64,000 nucleotides of DNA from Paenibacillus sp. (GTDB lineage: Bacteria > Bacillota > Bacilli > Paenibacillales > Paenibacillaceae). Both the position numbers and the translations under genes were made by a program. This document shows, piece after piece, positions 52,769-62,068 of this stretch (the first letter of the stretch is position 1; every line of letters starts with the position of its first letter). The notes below the pieces were generated by a model. The model searched no databases. It had not been told where the DNA came from and worked only from the letters and a program-made list of their open reading frames with translations. The stretch is taken from the NCBI GenBank assembly GCA_031254035.1, contig JAIRVF010000042.1, positions 1-64,000 of the forward strand, read 5' to 3'.

Positions 52769-54508
52769 TTAAAGCAACTTAATCAGCTCTTCTAGCTCAT
52801 CAACCAATACCTTTGCAAGTTCAAAATTAGTATCTTTTAAAGCCAATTCTATTTTCATTTCAACTGCTTTTTTATTTTGTTCAGCTTCCAAATAGTCTTT
52901 ATCAAAATGACTAGCATAAATCATCTGTCTAAATTTTCGCATGCTCATTTTTCTAATCGTCTTATCGTCAATGATTAAAACATAATCCATACCATTTACA
53001 ACAGAATAGAAATCATGAGATATCATGAGAATCGCACCTTTATAATCTTCAATGGCTTTTTCCAGCGCGATTTGTGTATAGGTGTCTAAATGGCTTGTCG
53101 GTTCGTCAAGAAGCAATACGTTTGCTTTACTAGCAGAAACTTTAGCCAATTGAAGTATATTTTTTTCTCCACCAGATAAAGATGCTATCTTCTGATTAAC
53201 GATTTCTCCTTCAAAGCCATAGTTTGAAATATACGATCTAACCTCATCATAAGTTTTAAACCCTGCATCGATGAATTCTTCTAATATTGTATTAGAATCA
53301 TTTAGCACTTCACCTTGAAGCTGAGATAAATAAGCCACTTTAGCATCCGCATTTATTTCAATGGAATCATGATTATTGTTAAAGATATCTCGGAGTAAAG
53401 TCGTTTTTCCGGTACCGTTTGGACCGATAATGGCTACTTTATCCGTAGATTTTATCTCAAAGCTAACATGGTCTAACAGCAGCTCATCAAAGGCAACACT
53501 ATAATTACTGACATTTACAACAATGGTGTCTTTAATCTCATGATCAATATCAAAACTAATCTTCGGTTGCTTAATTTCTACAAATGGTGCTTTAATTCTA
53601 CGCGCTTCCAATCTTTCTTGAAACTTAACTCTAGCTTTTAACGCTCTCCCTCTAGATGCATCTGCATTATTCGTTGCGATTTCTCTGAGATTATCTATGA
53701 TGTTATCGTATCTCTCAATTTCTTCTTGTTCAGCAACTGCGATTTCTTGCAACTCAATTTTTGTCTGAAGTAATGAGAAATTATACTCAATATATCGACC
53801 ATCAAACTCTTGGATCTCCATGTTTTCAAGGTGAACAACTTTGTTGAAACAATGATTCAATAGATATCGGTTGTGGGTAACAACTAGCAGTATCCCTTTG
53901 TGAGCATTAATAAGTTTTTTAAGCGCATTTAGGTTTTCAAAATCTAAAAATACATCGGGCTCATCCATAATCATCAAGTCGGGACTATTAAGCATCTCCT
54001 TCATCACTTGAATAAGTTTGAATTCTCCACCACTCAGTTCGGATACCCTAACATCTTTTAGCTTCATGAGGTTTGCTAGATTTAGTTTCTTATTAATGTT
54101 GCTTTCAAAATGATCGCCGCCGATTGCATCAAACGCGTCTAAAGCTAATTGGTACTTTTCGAGTAACGGCTCAATATCCGATGATGTTTCCATTTCAGTA
54201 CAAAGAGATTGTATTTCATGTTGTATTTTAATAAATTCTTCTCCGATATATTCAAAAACGGTTGTTTCTTTCGTTCTGTCTAGTTGGGAGAACTGACTTA
54301 CATACCCAATTGTGCAGGTTGGATCTATCTCTAACTTGCCCTCAAACAAATATTTTTCTGGATCCATCAGTATATCGATTAGTGTACTTTTACCACTGCC
54401 ACTTGTTCCTATAAAAGCGCAATGCTGTGCTTCTTCTAACGTAAATGAAATGTTTTTATATAGTTCTTTTTGCGGAAATGAGAAGGATAAGTTTTCAACT
54501 TTTATCAT
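52769..54508 (-). CDS. ABC-F family ATPase
   Basis: 579 residues with two ABC domains and no membrane segment. Domain 1: GTSGSGKST, SELSGGEFKLIQVMKEML, DLMIMDEPDVFLD. The linker between the domains (about residues 250-315) is a long charged coiled coil, IELQEIAVAEQEEIERYDNI, with RGRALKARVKFQERLEARRI. Domain 2: GPNGTGKTT, ASLSGGEKNILQLAKVSA, VLLLDEPTSHLD. ABC-F proteins act on the ribosomal E site; some protect against antibiotics. The linker length is moderate, so a resistance role (Vga/Lsa-type) cannot be claimed or excluded. Base composition is AT-richer than its neighbours. Confidence 0.88.
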   Translation of the reverse strand: MIKVENLSFSFPQKELYKNISFTLEEAQHCAFIGTSGSGKSTLIDILMDPEKYLFEGKLEIDPTCTIGYVSQFSQLDRTKETTVFEYIGEEFIKIQHEIQSLCTEMETSSDIEPLLEKYQLALDAFDAIGGDHFESNINKKLNLANLMKLKDVRVSELSGGEFKLIQVMKEMLNSPDLMIMDEPDVFLDFENLNALKKLINAHKGILLVVTHNRYLLNHCFNKVVHLENMEIQEFDGRYIEYNFSLLQTKIELQEIAVAEQEEIERYDNIIDNLREIATNNADASRGRALKARVKFQERLEARRIKAPFVEIKQPKISFDIDHEIKDTIVVNVSNYSVAFDELLLDHVSFEIKSTDKVAIIGPNGTGKTTLLRDIFNNNHDSIEINADAKVAYLSQLQGEVLNDSNTILEEFIDAGFKTYDEVRSYISNYGFEGEIVNQKIASLSGGEKNILQLAKVSASKANVLLLDEPTSHLDTYTQIALEKAIEDYKGAILMISHDFYSVVNGMDYVLIIDDKTIRKMSMRKFRQMIYASHFDKDYLEAEQNKKAVEMKIELALKDTNFELAKVLVDELEELIKLL

Positions 54509-54832
54509 AGTATTACCTTTCTTTATAACTAAATTTGTGACTATTATTGACAGTATTGTAGAGCATAGGGTTTGAGTTTACCGTTGTTAGAGTAACATTG
54601 TTTACAACCAACTTCAAATCCATTTGTATCCCATTCCTTGGGGGTCAGAGTTCCTTGCTACCTATAACGAACCCATTCCGACATCCGACATACACTCCTT
54701 CCCAACCGTCTTTTAAAATGTATGAAGCTAGTAGGGATTTAGACGAGTGAATACGGAAGAACCCGAGAATCTGTTGTCCTCGGTGGTTTTTAGCGGATGT
54801 GTGCTTACGTCTGATTCCTTACAAAGTCAGTC

Positions 54833-55027
54833 TTACTTTTCTATTGGTTCTGTTAATTCTCTTCTAAGTAAAGAAATTTCATGTTTATACGGAGGATTTT
54901 TGTATTTAATAGGTCCAATAGATGGTTCGTTCTTGGAATCATTCATGTGAAGTACTTTTAACCGATTAAGCCCATACTTCCCATTATCATTCGCATATTT
55001 CTTTTTAATGATGATTGTTTCATTACC
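54833..55027 (-). pseudogene. unidentified gene remnant, 3' end only
   Basis: The minus strand has a 64-codon open stretch without a proper start: GNETIIIKKKYANDNGKYGL, NRLKVLHMNDSKNEPSIGPI, KYKNPPYKHEISLLRRELTE, PIEK. The composition looks coding, but stops lie immediately upstream. It could instead be a 37-residue ORF from the internal ATG. I do not recognise it. The rest of 54509-54832 holds only the ABC-F promoter. Confidence 0.3.
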
Positions 55028-55139
55028 TTACCTTTAGAAAAAAGGTTGGGCCTCTCTTAACAAGAGTCGAAGCGGTTACCGTGCTTAATGAAACAGGTTA
55101 AATAAGGACAGGCAACTATTCGTAATAAAGTACAATTCA

Positions 55140-55182
55140 AACAGAGGCTTTGCGTGTTAAGATGCAAAGCCTCTGTTTTTTT
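55140..55182 (+). terminator. strong terminator hairpin
   Basis: AACAGAGGCTTTGC (55140-55153) pairs with GCAAAGCCTCTGTT (55164-55177), then TTTTT. Oriented for the plus strand, though no plus-strand gene ends here; on the minus strand it lies just beyond the LRR gene and may terminate it less efficiently. Confidence 0.75.
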
Positions 55183-55218
55183 GTGCCATTGAACAGATAC
55201 GTGATCACAGGGATTATG

Positions 55219-56772
55219 CTAGTTTAATTTTATACTTTTTAATATTTGGTTGAACTCGGCGTTGGCTTGTTTGCTGACCTGCGATGGAGAAGCTAACACT
55301 AGAGTATAGATTTCATTATTTTGCTCACAAAGAATTATTTTATATTCCATCGTTTCATTTTTTTTGCTTAAGTTATAGGTCAGCTGCTTCGCATTGATTT
55401 TCCCCACCTTCACGGGCTGCTCCGTGACTTTCACCGCATTTCTGTCCGTTGTATCTTTTTTGAAGAAGCTAACATATTGTTCGAAGTTCATATCTAAATC
55501 GCTCTTGCTATAATGCTGAATAACCATCGTGCTCTTCTCGGGCGAGATTAAGATAAGCTGGTGATCTCCTGTATTCTCAATAGAAGATGTTACATTACTC
55601 CAGTCACCGTAGGCTGTGACTTGGGCTTTTTTGTCTTTGGTCGCAAATGGCTGCTTCGTATAAATTGTAGCTGCTTGAATCTCAGCCAGCCAGTTCACCT
55701 TCGCATCCACTGCTTCACCGATAAAACGTAATGGAACGTAGGTGCTGCCCTTGATGGTAGAAGGGGCTACTGTCAGTTTTTTCTGCTTGCCATTGATCTC
55801 AGCAGTAGTTGAACCCACTTTAAGCTTGATAAGCGTACCTGGTTTACTTCCCGTTATCATTTGCGTTTTTGGATCCCAGTCAACCTTCAGCCCTAATGAT
55901 TCGAAAATAGCGCGGAACGGAACAAGTACAGATCCATTTTGCTGGATAGGTGGGACTTGGAATTTAACAATCTCCCCATTCAACAGCACCATGATTTCGT
56001 TAGGAACTGAAGGTGGTGTTGGTTGTTCATCTTCTTCAAGCACTTTGACGCCTTTGGCAGCGAGTTCGGTCAGAATTTTCTCTGCTCTCGCATCCAGAGG
56101 GTTATTGCTGAGTGAAACCTCCTTGAGCTTTGGAAGACTTGTTAAGACGCTAATATCTTGGACCTGATTATTCTCTAAGTATAAATGTTCTAGTGCCGGG
56201 TGATCTCTTAACGGTTCAAGAGACTGGATTTGGTTATCGCTTATGATCAACCATTTCAGTTTGACTAAGGATTGAATCGGTGACAGGTCCTTAAGCTGAT
56301 TGTCGCCGATTAACAAGTCTGTTAAATTGGTTAATCCTGCTAGTGCATCAAGCTTCTCAATGTTGTTCGAATCGATAACAAGCTTCTCCAGTTGGGACAA
56401 CTCTTGTAGCGGCTCAATTTGAGTGATTTGATTGCCATTCAGAGCTAGGAAGGTGACTTTATGCAGATTTTTAAGTGGCTCAATATTGGTAATTCCAAGC
56501 CCTGGGAGCATTAGGCTCTCTAAATTAACAGCATGCTCAAGTCCGCTTAAACTGGTAATTTTCTGCTCAGGATTATCGGGATAGAGCGACGTCATGGTCT
56601 GTAGATCTTCTTTGGTAATGGGACCAGTCGGTTTCTTTAGCTCGACTCGAATCGCTTGTTCCAAGTTTTTGTCTGAGATAAGGGAGGTCTCTGCAAATGC
56701 AGATGGAATAGAAACGAAGGTTAGCAAGAAAGCAAGTACAGTGATTAGTTGAAGTTTGATCGGTTTACGCAA
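55219..56772 (-). CDS. secreted LRR protein with copper-amine-oxidase-like stalk domain
   Basis: 517 residues. Signal peptide residues 1-27 (LITVLAFLLTFVSIPSAFA). Residues 30-240 hold an internalin-type cap and about seven 22-residue leucine-rich repeats (NLESLMLPGLGITNIEPLKN, QLEKLVIDSNNIEKLDALAG, and so on). Residues 260-365 are a Cu_amine_oxidN1-type domain (VPFRAIFESLGLKVDWDPKT, STYVPLRFIGEAVDAKVNWL), used in Paenibacillus as a surface-binding or stalk module. The last 130 residues are a third, unrecognised domain (FEQYVSFFKKDTTDRNAVKV). Probably cell-wall associated adhesion or sensing protein. Confidence 0.9.
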   Translation of the reverse strand: MRKPIKLQLITVLAFLLTFVSIPSAFAETSLISDKNLEQAIRVELKKPTGPITKEDLQTMTSLYPDNPEQKITSLSGLEHAVNLESLMLPGLGITNIEPLKNLHKVTFLALNGNQITQIEPLQELSQLEKLVIDSNNIEKLDALAGLTNLTDLLIGDNQLKDLSPIQSLVKLKWLIISDNQIQSLEPLRDHPALEHLYLENNQVQDISVLTSLPKLKEVSLSNNPLDARAEKILTELAAKGVKVLEEDEQPTPPSVPNEIMVLLNGEIVKFQVPPIQQNGSVLVPFRAIFESLGLKVDWDPKTQMITGSKPGTLIKLKVGSTTAEINGKQKKLTVAPSTIKGSTYVPLRFIGEAVDAKVNWLAEIQAATIYTKQPFATKDKKAQVTAYGDWSNVTSSIENTGDHQLILISPEKSTMVIQHYSKSDLDMNFEQYVSFFKKDTTDRNAVKVTEQPVKVGKINAKQLTYNLSKKNETMEYKIILCEQNNEIYTLVLASPSQVSKQANAEFNQILKSIKLN

Positions 56773-57672
56773 AATGGGTTCACTCCTCGAATTGTCATAG
56801 TGACTACATTCGACATTTGTAAACTATCCCCTTTATAGCAAAAAGGATAGCCGCAAATAATCAAATTCGATGAAAACATTCTAAAATAGTGATTTGATCT
56901 GATTACATCTAAGTTGTAACCTTCTCCAAATAACAATGGGTGAGGAAGGCATCCAGTTCACTTTGGAAAAGGATTGGGCCGACGGCCCTCCGGCTATTGA
57001 GGGGTAGCCCCATCGAACTCGCGCTAGGCTGGGTATCAAAATTGGCCGATCCGTTCTACGCACACCCGACGCTCTTGCAGCCGCCAAGGCCAGCGGGAAA
57101 GCGTCACATGACAATGGTTCCCAAAACAATAGCGGTCAGAAGGGATCAGATAAGTGATCGATCTTACATCAGATTTAGAAATCGAAAGCCTGTACCAAAG
57201 CCATACGATCTCTCATACCTGCTCTTCCAAGATTACATTCAGCAATGTTTCGCAGGTTCGCATACTCAACTGGCTTAAGCAAAAGGGCTGCCAGAAGTCA
57301 GTTTTCACTTCTAGACAGCCATTTCCCTATAATATCTAAATTAGTTTAGCTTTAGTTTCTGGTAATTTTGATATTAAGATAATTCATTATACCGTATATT
57401 CACCTATTGATGATCTTGAATGTTGTCGATAAAATCCCAAATCCAATATTCACTACCTTGGCCTCGACATCGTCGACGGGGAATTCAAGACTCTTCAACG
57501 AGTACAAGGCCATAGGGAGCGGCAGTACGTTCGCTATGACGGCTCCCCTCCGCTACTAACGATAAGGCACTTCACAACCCCTATAACAGCGAAGAAAAGG
57601 TTACCCTGTTCACGCTCTTGCGAGTCAATAGGGCAACCTTCTGTTGTGATTTTTGACTTTGAGATACCCGTA
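56773..57672. other. long gap with gene fragments and one hairpin
   Basis: It carries no intact gene. Plus-strand stretches look partly coding, e.g. 56930-57000 (GEEGIQFTLEKDWADGPPAI, then a stop) and 57040-57155 (GIKIGRSVLRTPDALAAAKA ending SGQKGSDK and a stop), but they contain stops and have no start. Around 57440-57560 short open stretches exist on both strands and I could not choose between them. AAGGTTACCCT (57597-57607) pairs with AGGGCAACCTT (57630-57640), a terminator-like hairpin. Confidence 0.4.
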
Positions 57673-57894
57673 TCAGCGGCTCAGAGCCATTTCCCTTCCC
57701 TTATTCACTCGATCTTGAAGAAACCCAAAGATCATTTCTACATATGCAGCAGCAATCATGGGATTACTCGTTATATATTGGGGAACTTCGTCATTATTTC
57801 AGGCCTTCGTTCCCTTCTCTTCATAATATTCTCGCTGGACTTTCCAGATCGGCGCTTCACTGAAACGGTAAGGTTGCTTAGGATTGCTTGTCAT
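57673..57894 (-). pseudogene. truncated, stop-containing copy of the MidA-like methyltransferase
   Basis: From the ATG at 57894: MTSNPKQPYRFSEAPIWKVQ, REYYEEKGTKA, stop, NNDEVPQYITSNPMIAAAYV, EMIFGFLQDRVNK. It matches residues 1-66 of the intact protein at 48919-50493, with TGA in place of the Trp codon at position 32 and loss of everything past the first 66 residues, including the SAM site. It begins directly after the stop codon of GIY-YIG copy 2. Confidence 0.88.
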
Positions 57895-58257
57895 TTATGC
57901 CTGCCTGAAAAATACTTTGTCTTCGTTATATTTGGCCTTGCCTTCATTAATGATATACGTTTCATAAATTTCTCTGTGGACGGGATCTTCAACGATACAA
58001 ACTTCGATTTTCGTTACTTCGTCTCTATGCATTCTGATCGGGGATACGGTATCCTCAAAATGTTTTTTTATTCTCGGTCTAAGCTTTCTGGCTTTTCCGA
58101 CGAACAACAATTCATCTTTATCGTTGTAAAACATGAAAATTCCACCTAACTCTCTAGTGATCAGGTGAAATTCCGTGAAGCCGTAAATGTTGCTTTCCTG
58201 TGGATCAACCTGTTTGGTAATGGTGACATTAGGTGTGGGAATGATGATATTGATCAT
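57895..58257 (-). CDS. GIY-YIG nuclease domain protein, copy 2
   Basis: 120 residues, ATG 58257 with AAGGAAG upstream. Same architecture as copy 1: IIIPTPNVTITKQVDPQESN, GGIFMFYNDKDELLFVGKAR, KLRPRIKKHFEDTVSPIRMH and PVHREIYETYIINEGKAKYN. The frame is intact and key residues are kept, although the neighbouring methyltransferase has decayed. It suggests an ancestral pair GIY-YIG plus methyltransferase that was duplicated. Confidence 0.87.
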   Translation of the reverse strand: MINIIIPTPNVTITKQVDPQESNIYGFTEFHLITRELGGIFMFYNDKDELLFVGKARKLRPRIKKHFEDTVSPIRMHRDEVTKIEVCIVEDPVHREIYETYIINEGKAKYNEDKVFFRQA

Positions 58258-58412
58258 GATAGTCTACTTCCTTTACTTGTATTAGATTGTATACTGTGCT
58301 CGTACTTCAAGCATACTACATGGTATCACATTATACCCAACTTCTTACGATGCTCCATGAGCGTATATGGAAACTCAGTAGATTTCATGGAGTTCGAGCA
58401 CCATCATACTCT

Positions 58413-58649
58413 TCAGGTCCAAGCCCATAAGAATCCGTCGCGGTCCCAAGCAATTCTGCCGCCGTGGAGTTTGCGGAAAGCCTTCTTCACCTCTTTAGAC
58501 AGCGATGTATTTCCATTCTCATTCACGAATACGAATTGTTCTCCGAAATGGGTCTTCACATATTCAATCGCATCGGCCTGGTATAGCGTTCCCGTAAACC
58601 TGATTTCCTTGACCATCCATTCCGCCACTTCCTGTGCGGTTACTTCCAT
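58413..58649 (-). CDS. small conserved protein, DUF6953-like
   Basis: 78 residues, ATG 58649 with AAAGGAG 9 nt upstream. EVTAQEVAEWMVKEIRFTGT, LYQADAIEYVKTHFGEQFVF, VNENGNTSLSKEVKKAFRKL and a tryptophan-rich end (IAWDRDGFLWAWT). The pattern helix-helix-NENGN-KAFRKL-W matches a family of short Firmicute proteins I know as DUF6953, from memory. It may be a winged-helix-like domain. Function unknown. Confidence 0.7.
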   Translation of the reverse strand: MEVTAQEVAEWMVKEIRFTGTLYQADAIEYVKTHFGEQFVFVNENGNTSLSKEVKKAFRKLHGGRIAWDRDGFLWAWT

Positions 58650-58869
58650 AGGATTATTCTCCTTTCTACTCGCTTATTGCCCCATTGCTGGGTGTGTGGT
58701 GAGAAAAACGCGGAAATGATGACAAAGCTGCGCACAAAATTCGCTGAGTGGTAGTAGGAAGCCAATAACAACGAAGACCTAACACATGCCTGCTGCACAT
58801 TCGTCTGACATCAAAATCCACATACCTTCCAACATTCCTCAGACAACTTCACCAACATTATTTTTCGCC

Positions 58870-59349
58870 CTACTTATGATACGGCTCACCCCGATTTATC
58901 TTCACTGCACGATAAATCTGCTCGGTGAGCACCAGCCGCATCAGCTGATGCGGCAGCGTCATGCGCCCGAAGCTGAGCTTCTGTTGGGCGCGACGCAGCA
59001 CCTGATCGGAGAGCCCATGGCTCCCTCCGATCACAAACACGACATGGCTCGTCCCATAGGTACCGAGCCGGTCAAGTTCGGCGGCCAGCTCTTCCGAGCT
59101 CCACAGCTGGCCGCCGATAGCGAGCGCGACCACATGCGCGCTCTCCTTCACATGCGCGAGGATGCGTTCGCCCTCACGCTCCTTCACGATCGACACCTCC
59201 GCTTCGCTTAAGGTGTCCGGGGCCTTCTCGTCCGCGACCTCAATCACTTGGAATTTGATATATGGGGTCAGCCGCTTAGCGTATTCCTGGATGCCCTGCA
59301 CCAAATACTTCTCCTTCAATTTGCCGACGCCAATAATTTGAATAAACAT
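58870..59349 (-). CDS. rlmH: 23S rRNA pseudouridine-1915 N3-methyltransferase
   Basis: 159 residues, exactly the family length. SPOUT-fold signatures: [100 protein letters not shown] and [16 protein letters not shown]. It methylates pseudouridine 1915 in helix 69 of 23S rRNA on 70S ribosomes. Its position downstream of htrA near walRK is conserved in Bacillales. Confidence 0.97.
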   Translation of the reverse strand: MFIQIIGVGKLKEKYLVQGIQEYAKRLTPYIKFQVIEVADEKAPDTLSEAEVSIVKEREGERILAHVKESAHVVALAIGGQLWSSEELAAELDRLGTYGTSHVVFVIGGSHGLSDQVLRRAQQKLSFGRMTLPHQLMRLVLTEQIYRAVKINRGEPYHK

Positions 59350-59468
59350 GAAATATCCTCCGTCTTACGGTAATGTCATTTATTATGGTAAATATCTGCA
59401 GACTCCATCCGTCTTTTATTGGGGAAGGGTATGGCCGCTTCACAAGGAACAAGAGGCGTGGGGGGAAA

Positions 59469-59646
59469 CCTGCGAATCTGCATCTTTTCCCCGCCATTTA
59501 CCCACCTTACAATGAAAAACCTGCAAATGTGCAAGCTTTCCCGGCCATCTAAGCCAAATACGAAGATTTGCCCCGGAAAAGATGCACAATTGCAGGAATT
59601 TGTTTATTTTCTATTTAAACACTGAAAAAGGATGCACTTTTGCAAC
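59469..59646. repeat. four copies of a 22-bp interspersed repeat
   Basis: Copies at 59469-59490 and 59520-59541 are direct; 59575-59596 and about 59625-59646 are inverted. The consensus is CCTGCAAATGTGCATCTTTT plus CC. The inverted pairs can fold on one strand. The rest of 59350-59918 has no gene that I can support. Confidence 0.65.
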
Positions 59647-59921
59647 TTTCTACCTCTGAGAAGGGTGCAAGTATCTCCTCGAACCCAAGCGGATTGCAAC
59701 AAAACTCTACACACTAACTCTACTTGGTACCCAGCCTAAACAGCCGAAGCGCAGGATCATACCCGCTCCTCCGGGTAGGCTAAGCAGCCGCTCTTCACGC
59801 ATGATCGTATGACCGCCCACATCTTCCACTGCACACAACCCGCATTCAGCGGCATTTTCCCTTGAGATATAGATATTAGAATGCGTTCTTCTCGAAGTCC
59901 GCACTTCCCCATATCACCAAA

Positions 59922-59947
59922 AAAGGAGCGTGCCTCCACGCTCCTTT
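59922..59947 (-). terminator. terminator of the CxxH/CxxC gene
   Basis: AAAGGAGCGTG (59922-59932) pairs with CACGCTCCTTT (59937-59947); on the minus strand TTTTTTGG follows. 20 bp past the stop codon. Confidence 0.85.
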
Positions 59948-59966
59948 CTTCCTGTCCCCTTTGTGT

Positions 59967-60134
59967 TTACACCACCAGAAACTTACCCGCCTGCTCGCAA
60001 TGTGAGCACTGTACCGGCGGATCCCAATCGGAGAACTCCGTATCCTTCAAGTCCACAATGTCCGGAGCATCCTCGTATTCGTCCACAAACATCTCTATGG
60101 CAAGCTCCAAATGTTCTTTGCACACTACATACAT
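59967..60134 (-). CDS. CxxH/CxxC small protein
   Basis: 55 residues. It starts MYVVCKEHLELAIEMFVDEY and ends PPVQCSHCEQAGKFLVV. The two motifs CxxH (VVCKEH) and CxxC (QCSHCEQ) and the DEYEDAPD centre define a family of short Bacillales proteins encoded between htrA and rlmH. Probably a zinc-binding structural protein; function unknown. The SD (AAGGGA, 12 nt upstream) is weak. Confidence 0.88.
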   Translation of the reverse strand: MYVVCKEHLELAIEMFVDEYEDAPDIVDLKDTEFSDWDPPVQCSHCEQAGKFLVV

Positions 60135-60203
60135 AAATGAAAGCATCCCTTCTAACGCTGCACACGGTTGTCATAATTTCAGTATTTGCAAAAACCTGTT
60201 GTC

Positions 60204-60250
60204 TTAGGCGCGATTAAAATATATTAGAATATTTTTTTGATCGCGCCTTA
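60204..60250. repeat. long hairpin with GGCGCGAT arms
   Basis: TTAGGCGCGAT (60204-60214) pairs with ATCGCGCCTTA (60240-60250) with one mismatch, enclosing an AT-rich stem (AAAATAT/ATATTTT). The arm TTGATCGCGCC recurs almost exactly at 60448-60458 (TTGACCGCGCC). Position is upstream of the CxxH gene. Confidence 0.5.
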
Positions 60251-60420
60251 GTCAAATTATAGCCCTTTTTCGGCGATTAGCACACCTGTTTTTTCCGCAA
60301 GGCCTTGGCCCGCAGCAAAAGCACACGTTTAAACGAAGCCCATTCTGATCCGCTCCAATTTGTCAAAGGAACCTACCGCCAGATGCCCCTACCCCTGCAC
60401 TTCGGAAAAGCCACGGTTAG

Positions 60421-60459
60421 GGGCGATCAAGAAAATAACAGCATTTCCTTGACCGCGCC
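60421..60459 (-). terminator. hairpin directly after htrA
   Basis: GGGCG and TCAAG (60421-60431) pair with CTTGA and CGCCC (60448-60460 region), one bulge on each side. It starts right at the htrA stop codon. No T-run, so it may work as a transcript end-stabiliser. Confidence 0.5.
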
Positions 60460-61707
60460 CTATTGATCCGGTTTCTCCGCCAACTTCACGTTTACGGATT
60501 GCTCCTTGCCATCACGATAGAAGGTCACCTTCACGTCATCACCGATTTTGGCTTTATCATACAGAAATTTTTTCATTTCCAGCGTTGACGGAATCGGCTC
60601 GTCGTTAAATTTCACGATGACATCATTGAGCTCCATACCAGCCTCTTTTGCCGGGCCGATGGCATTCAGTACCACGACCCCGTCCTCGATATCGCTTGGC
60701 ATTTTCAGCTCTTTGAGGTCGTCCTCGTCCATAGGTGCATACGAATTATTCAGATCCATCGAATAGATCCCGATATAAGGACGGGCAACTTTGCCATGGG
60801 TCATCAACTCATCAACCGTCTTCATTACCTGATCCACCGGTAAGGCGAAGCCCAAACCTTCTACGCCGCTATCGGCGATTTTCATCGTATTGATGCCGAT
60901 CACTTTACCGTTCAGGTCTACGAGCGCCCCGCCGCTGTTCCCTTCGTTAATAGCCGCGCTCGTCTGGATCATTTTCTGTTCCCAGTCGTATACGCCGTCC
61001 TGATTTAGCGAAACCGGCACAATCCGGTTTGTGTAGCTCACAATGCCGGAGGTTAACGTATCCCCGAGTCCCAACGGATTGCCAAGCGCCAGCACAGTTT
61101 CTCCAAACCGCAGCTTGTCGGAATCGCCCATTTCCGCTACTTCGTTAATACTTTTATCGTCCACGGCGAGCACCGCAATATCGTTAACCTTGTCGGCACC
61201 AACGAGCTTCGCCTTTTTCATTTCGCCGCTGATAGTCACCACTTCAAGCTCCTGCGCACCTTCAATGACATGGTTATTCGTAATTACAAAAGCCTGTCCC
61301 TGGTCTTTTTTGAAAATCACACCTGACCCCAAAGCCGCATCCTTCAGGCTGTTCTTATCCTTCTTGCCGTCTTTGTAATTTACGATGCTGACGACGGTAG
61401 GACGTACTTTCGCGGCAGCTTGAATCAGCCGATCATAGGGATCAGCGATACTATTCATCTGTTTGGAACCAATGGCACTGACCACGGCCGCTTCTTTCCC
61501 CGGTGCAGGCAGACCCATGATCATACTGAACAACAGCACAGCTGCAAATGCACTGACGATCGAACTGAGTGTGGCGATTTGTAGCGTCGAAAGCCCACTG
61601 TTACGCCTGGATTTTGGCCAGACTTGCCGCGCCTCGCGGGTTCTACGAAATCTCCGTCTGCTTTTCGTAACCTTGGTCGAATAAAAATCGTCGTGAAACA
61701 GCCCCAT
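60460..61707 (-). CDS. htrA: HtrA/DegP-type membrane serine protease (YycK)
   Basis: 415 residues from ATG 61707 with GAGAGG upstream. A basic cytoplasmic N-terminus (residues 11-36), one membrane helix (41-63), then a trypsin-like domain with triad His146 (ITNNHVIEG), Asp176 (VNDIAVL) and Ser258 (NEGNSGGAL), and a C-terminal PDZ domain (about 315-405; IEDGVVVLNAIGPAKEAGME). It degrades misfolded exported proteins at the membrane surface. In this genomic position it is the YycK/HtrC paralogue downstream of walRKHIJ. Confidence 0.95.
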   Translation of the reverse strand: MGLFHDDFYSTKVTKSRRRFRRTREARQVWPKSRRNSGLSTLQIATLSSIVSAFAAVLLFSMIMGLPAPGKEAAVVSAIGSKQMNSIADPYDRLIQAAAKVRPTVVSIVNYKDGKKDKNSLKDAALGSGVIFKKDQGQAFVITNNHVIEGAQELEVVTISGEMKKAKLVGADKVNDIAVLAVDDKSINEVAEMGDSDKLRFGETVLALGNPLGLGDTLTSGIVSYTNRIVPVSLNQDGVYDWEQKMIQTSAAINEGNSGGALVDLNGKVIGINTMKIADSGVEGLGFALPVDQVMKTVDELMTHGKVARPYIGIYSMDLNNSYAPMDEDDLKELKMPSDIEDGVVVLNAIGPAKEAGMELNDVIVKFNDEPIPSTLEMKKFLYDKAKIGDDVKVTFYRDGKEQSVNVKLAEKPDQ

Positions 61708-62068
61708 ATGATCCTCTCCCCTTTGTGCCATGCACCCAAAATCCTTACTGCCGCCTATTTCCCAAATACCACGCTAGGTATGTAATCCTATGGTTTTAAT
61801 ACAATAGATGAAGCTACTCTCGTATATACAAACCTTCCTATTAAGATTTTATTAAAGAAAGTCCATTCTAGACCTAGAGATTACCTTTTTGGCGCTGTTT
61901 TTTTCTAAATTGCAAAAGTCTTCATTAATATAAACTCCTTGAAGGCCCTAAAGGTTGCGTTTAAAACACCCTTTATTTAAAATCACCCAAAAATCGCCTG
62001 TGTCAAGCAGAAAAGTTAGAAAATATTCAAGGAAAAACAATTACTTTTGCAAACTCTATAAGAATCTA

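Noticed and set aside
52769..54508. Calling the ABC-F gene a specific antibiotic resistance determinant
   Set aside because: Motifs show only the ABC-F family. The linker region that decides drug specificity cannot be judged by eye.
57154..57339. Plus-strand ORF of 61 codons
   Set aside because: No SD, no family resemblance, and it overlaps degenerate sequence with fragments in other frames.
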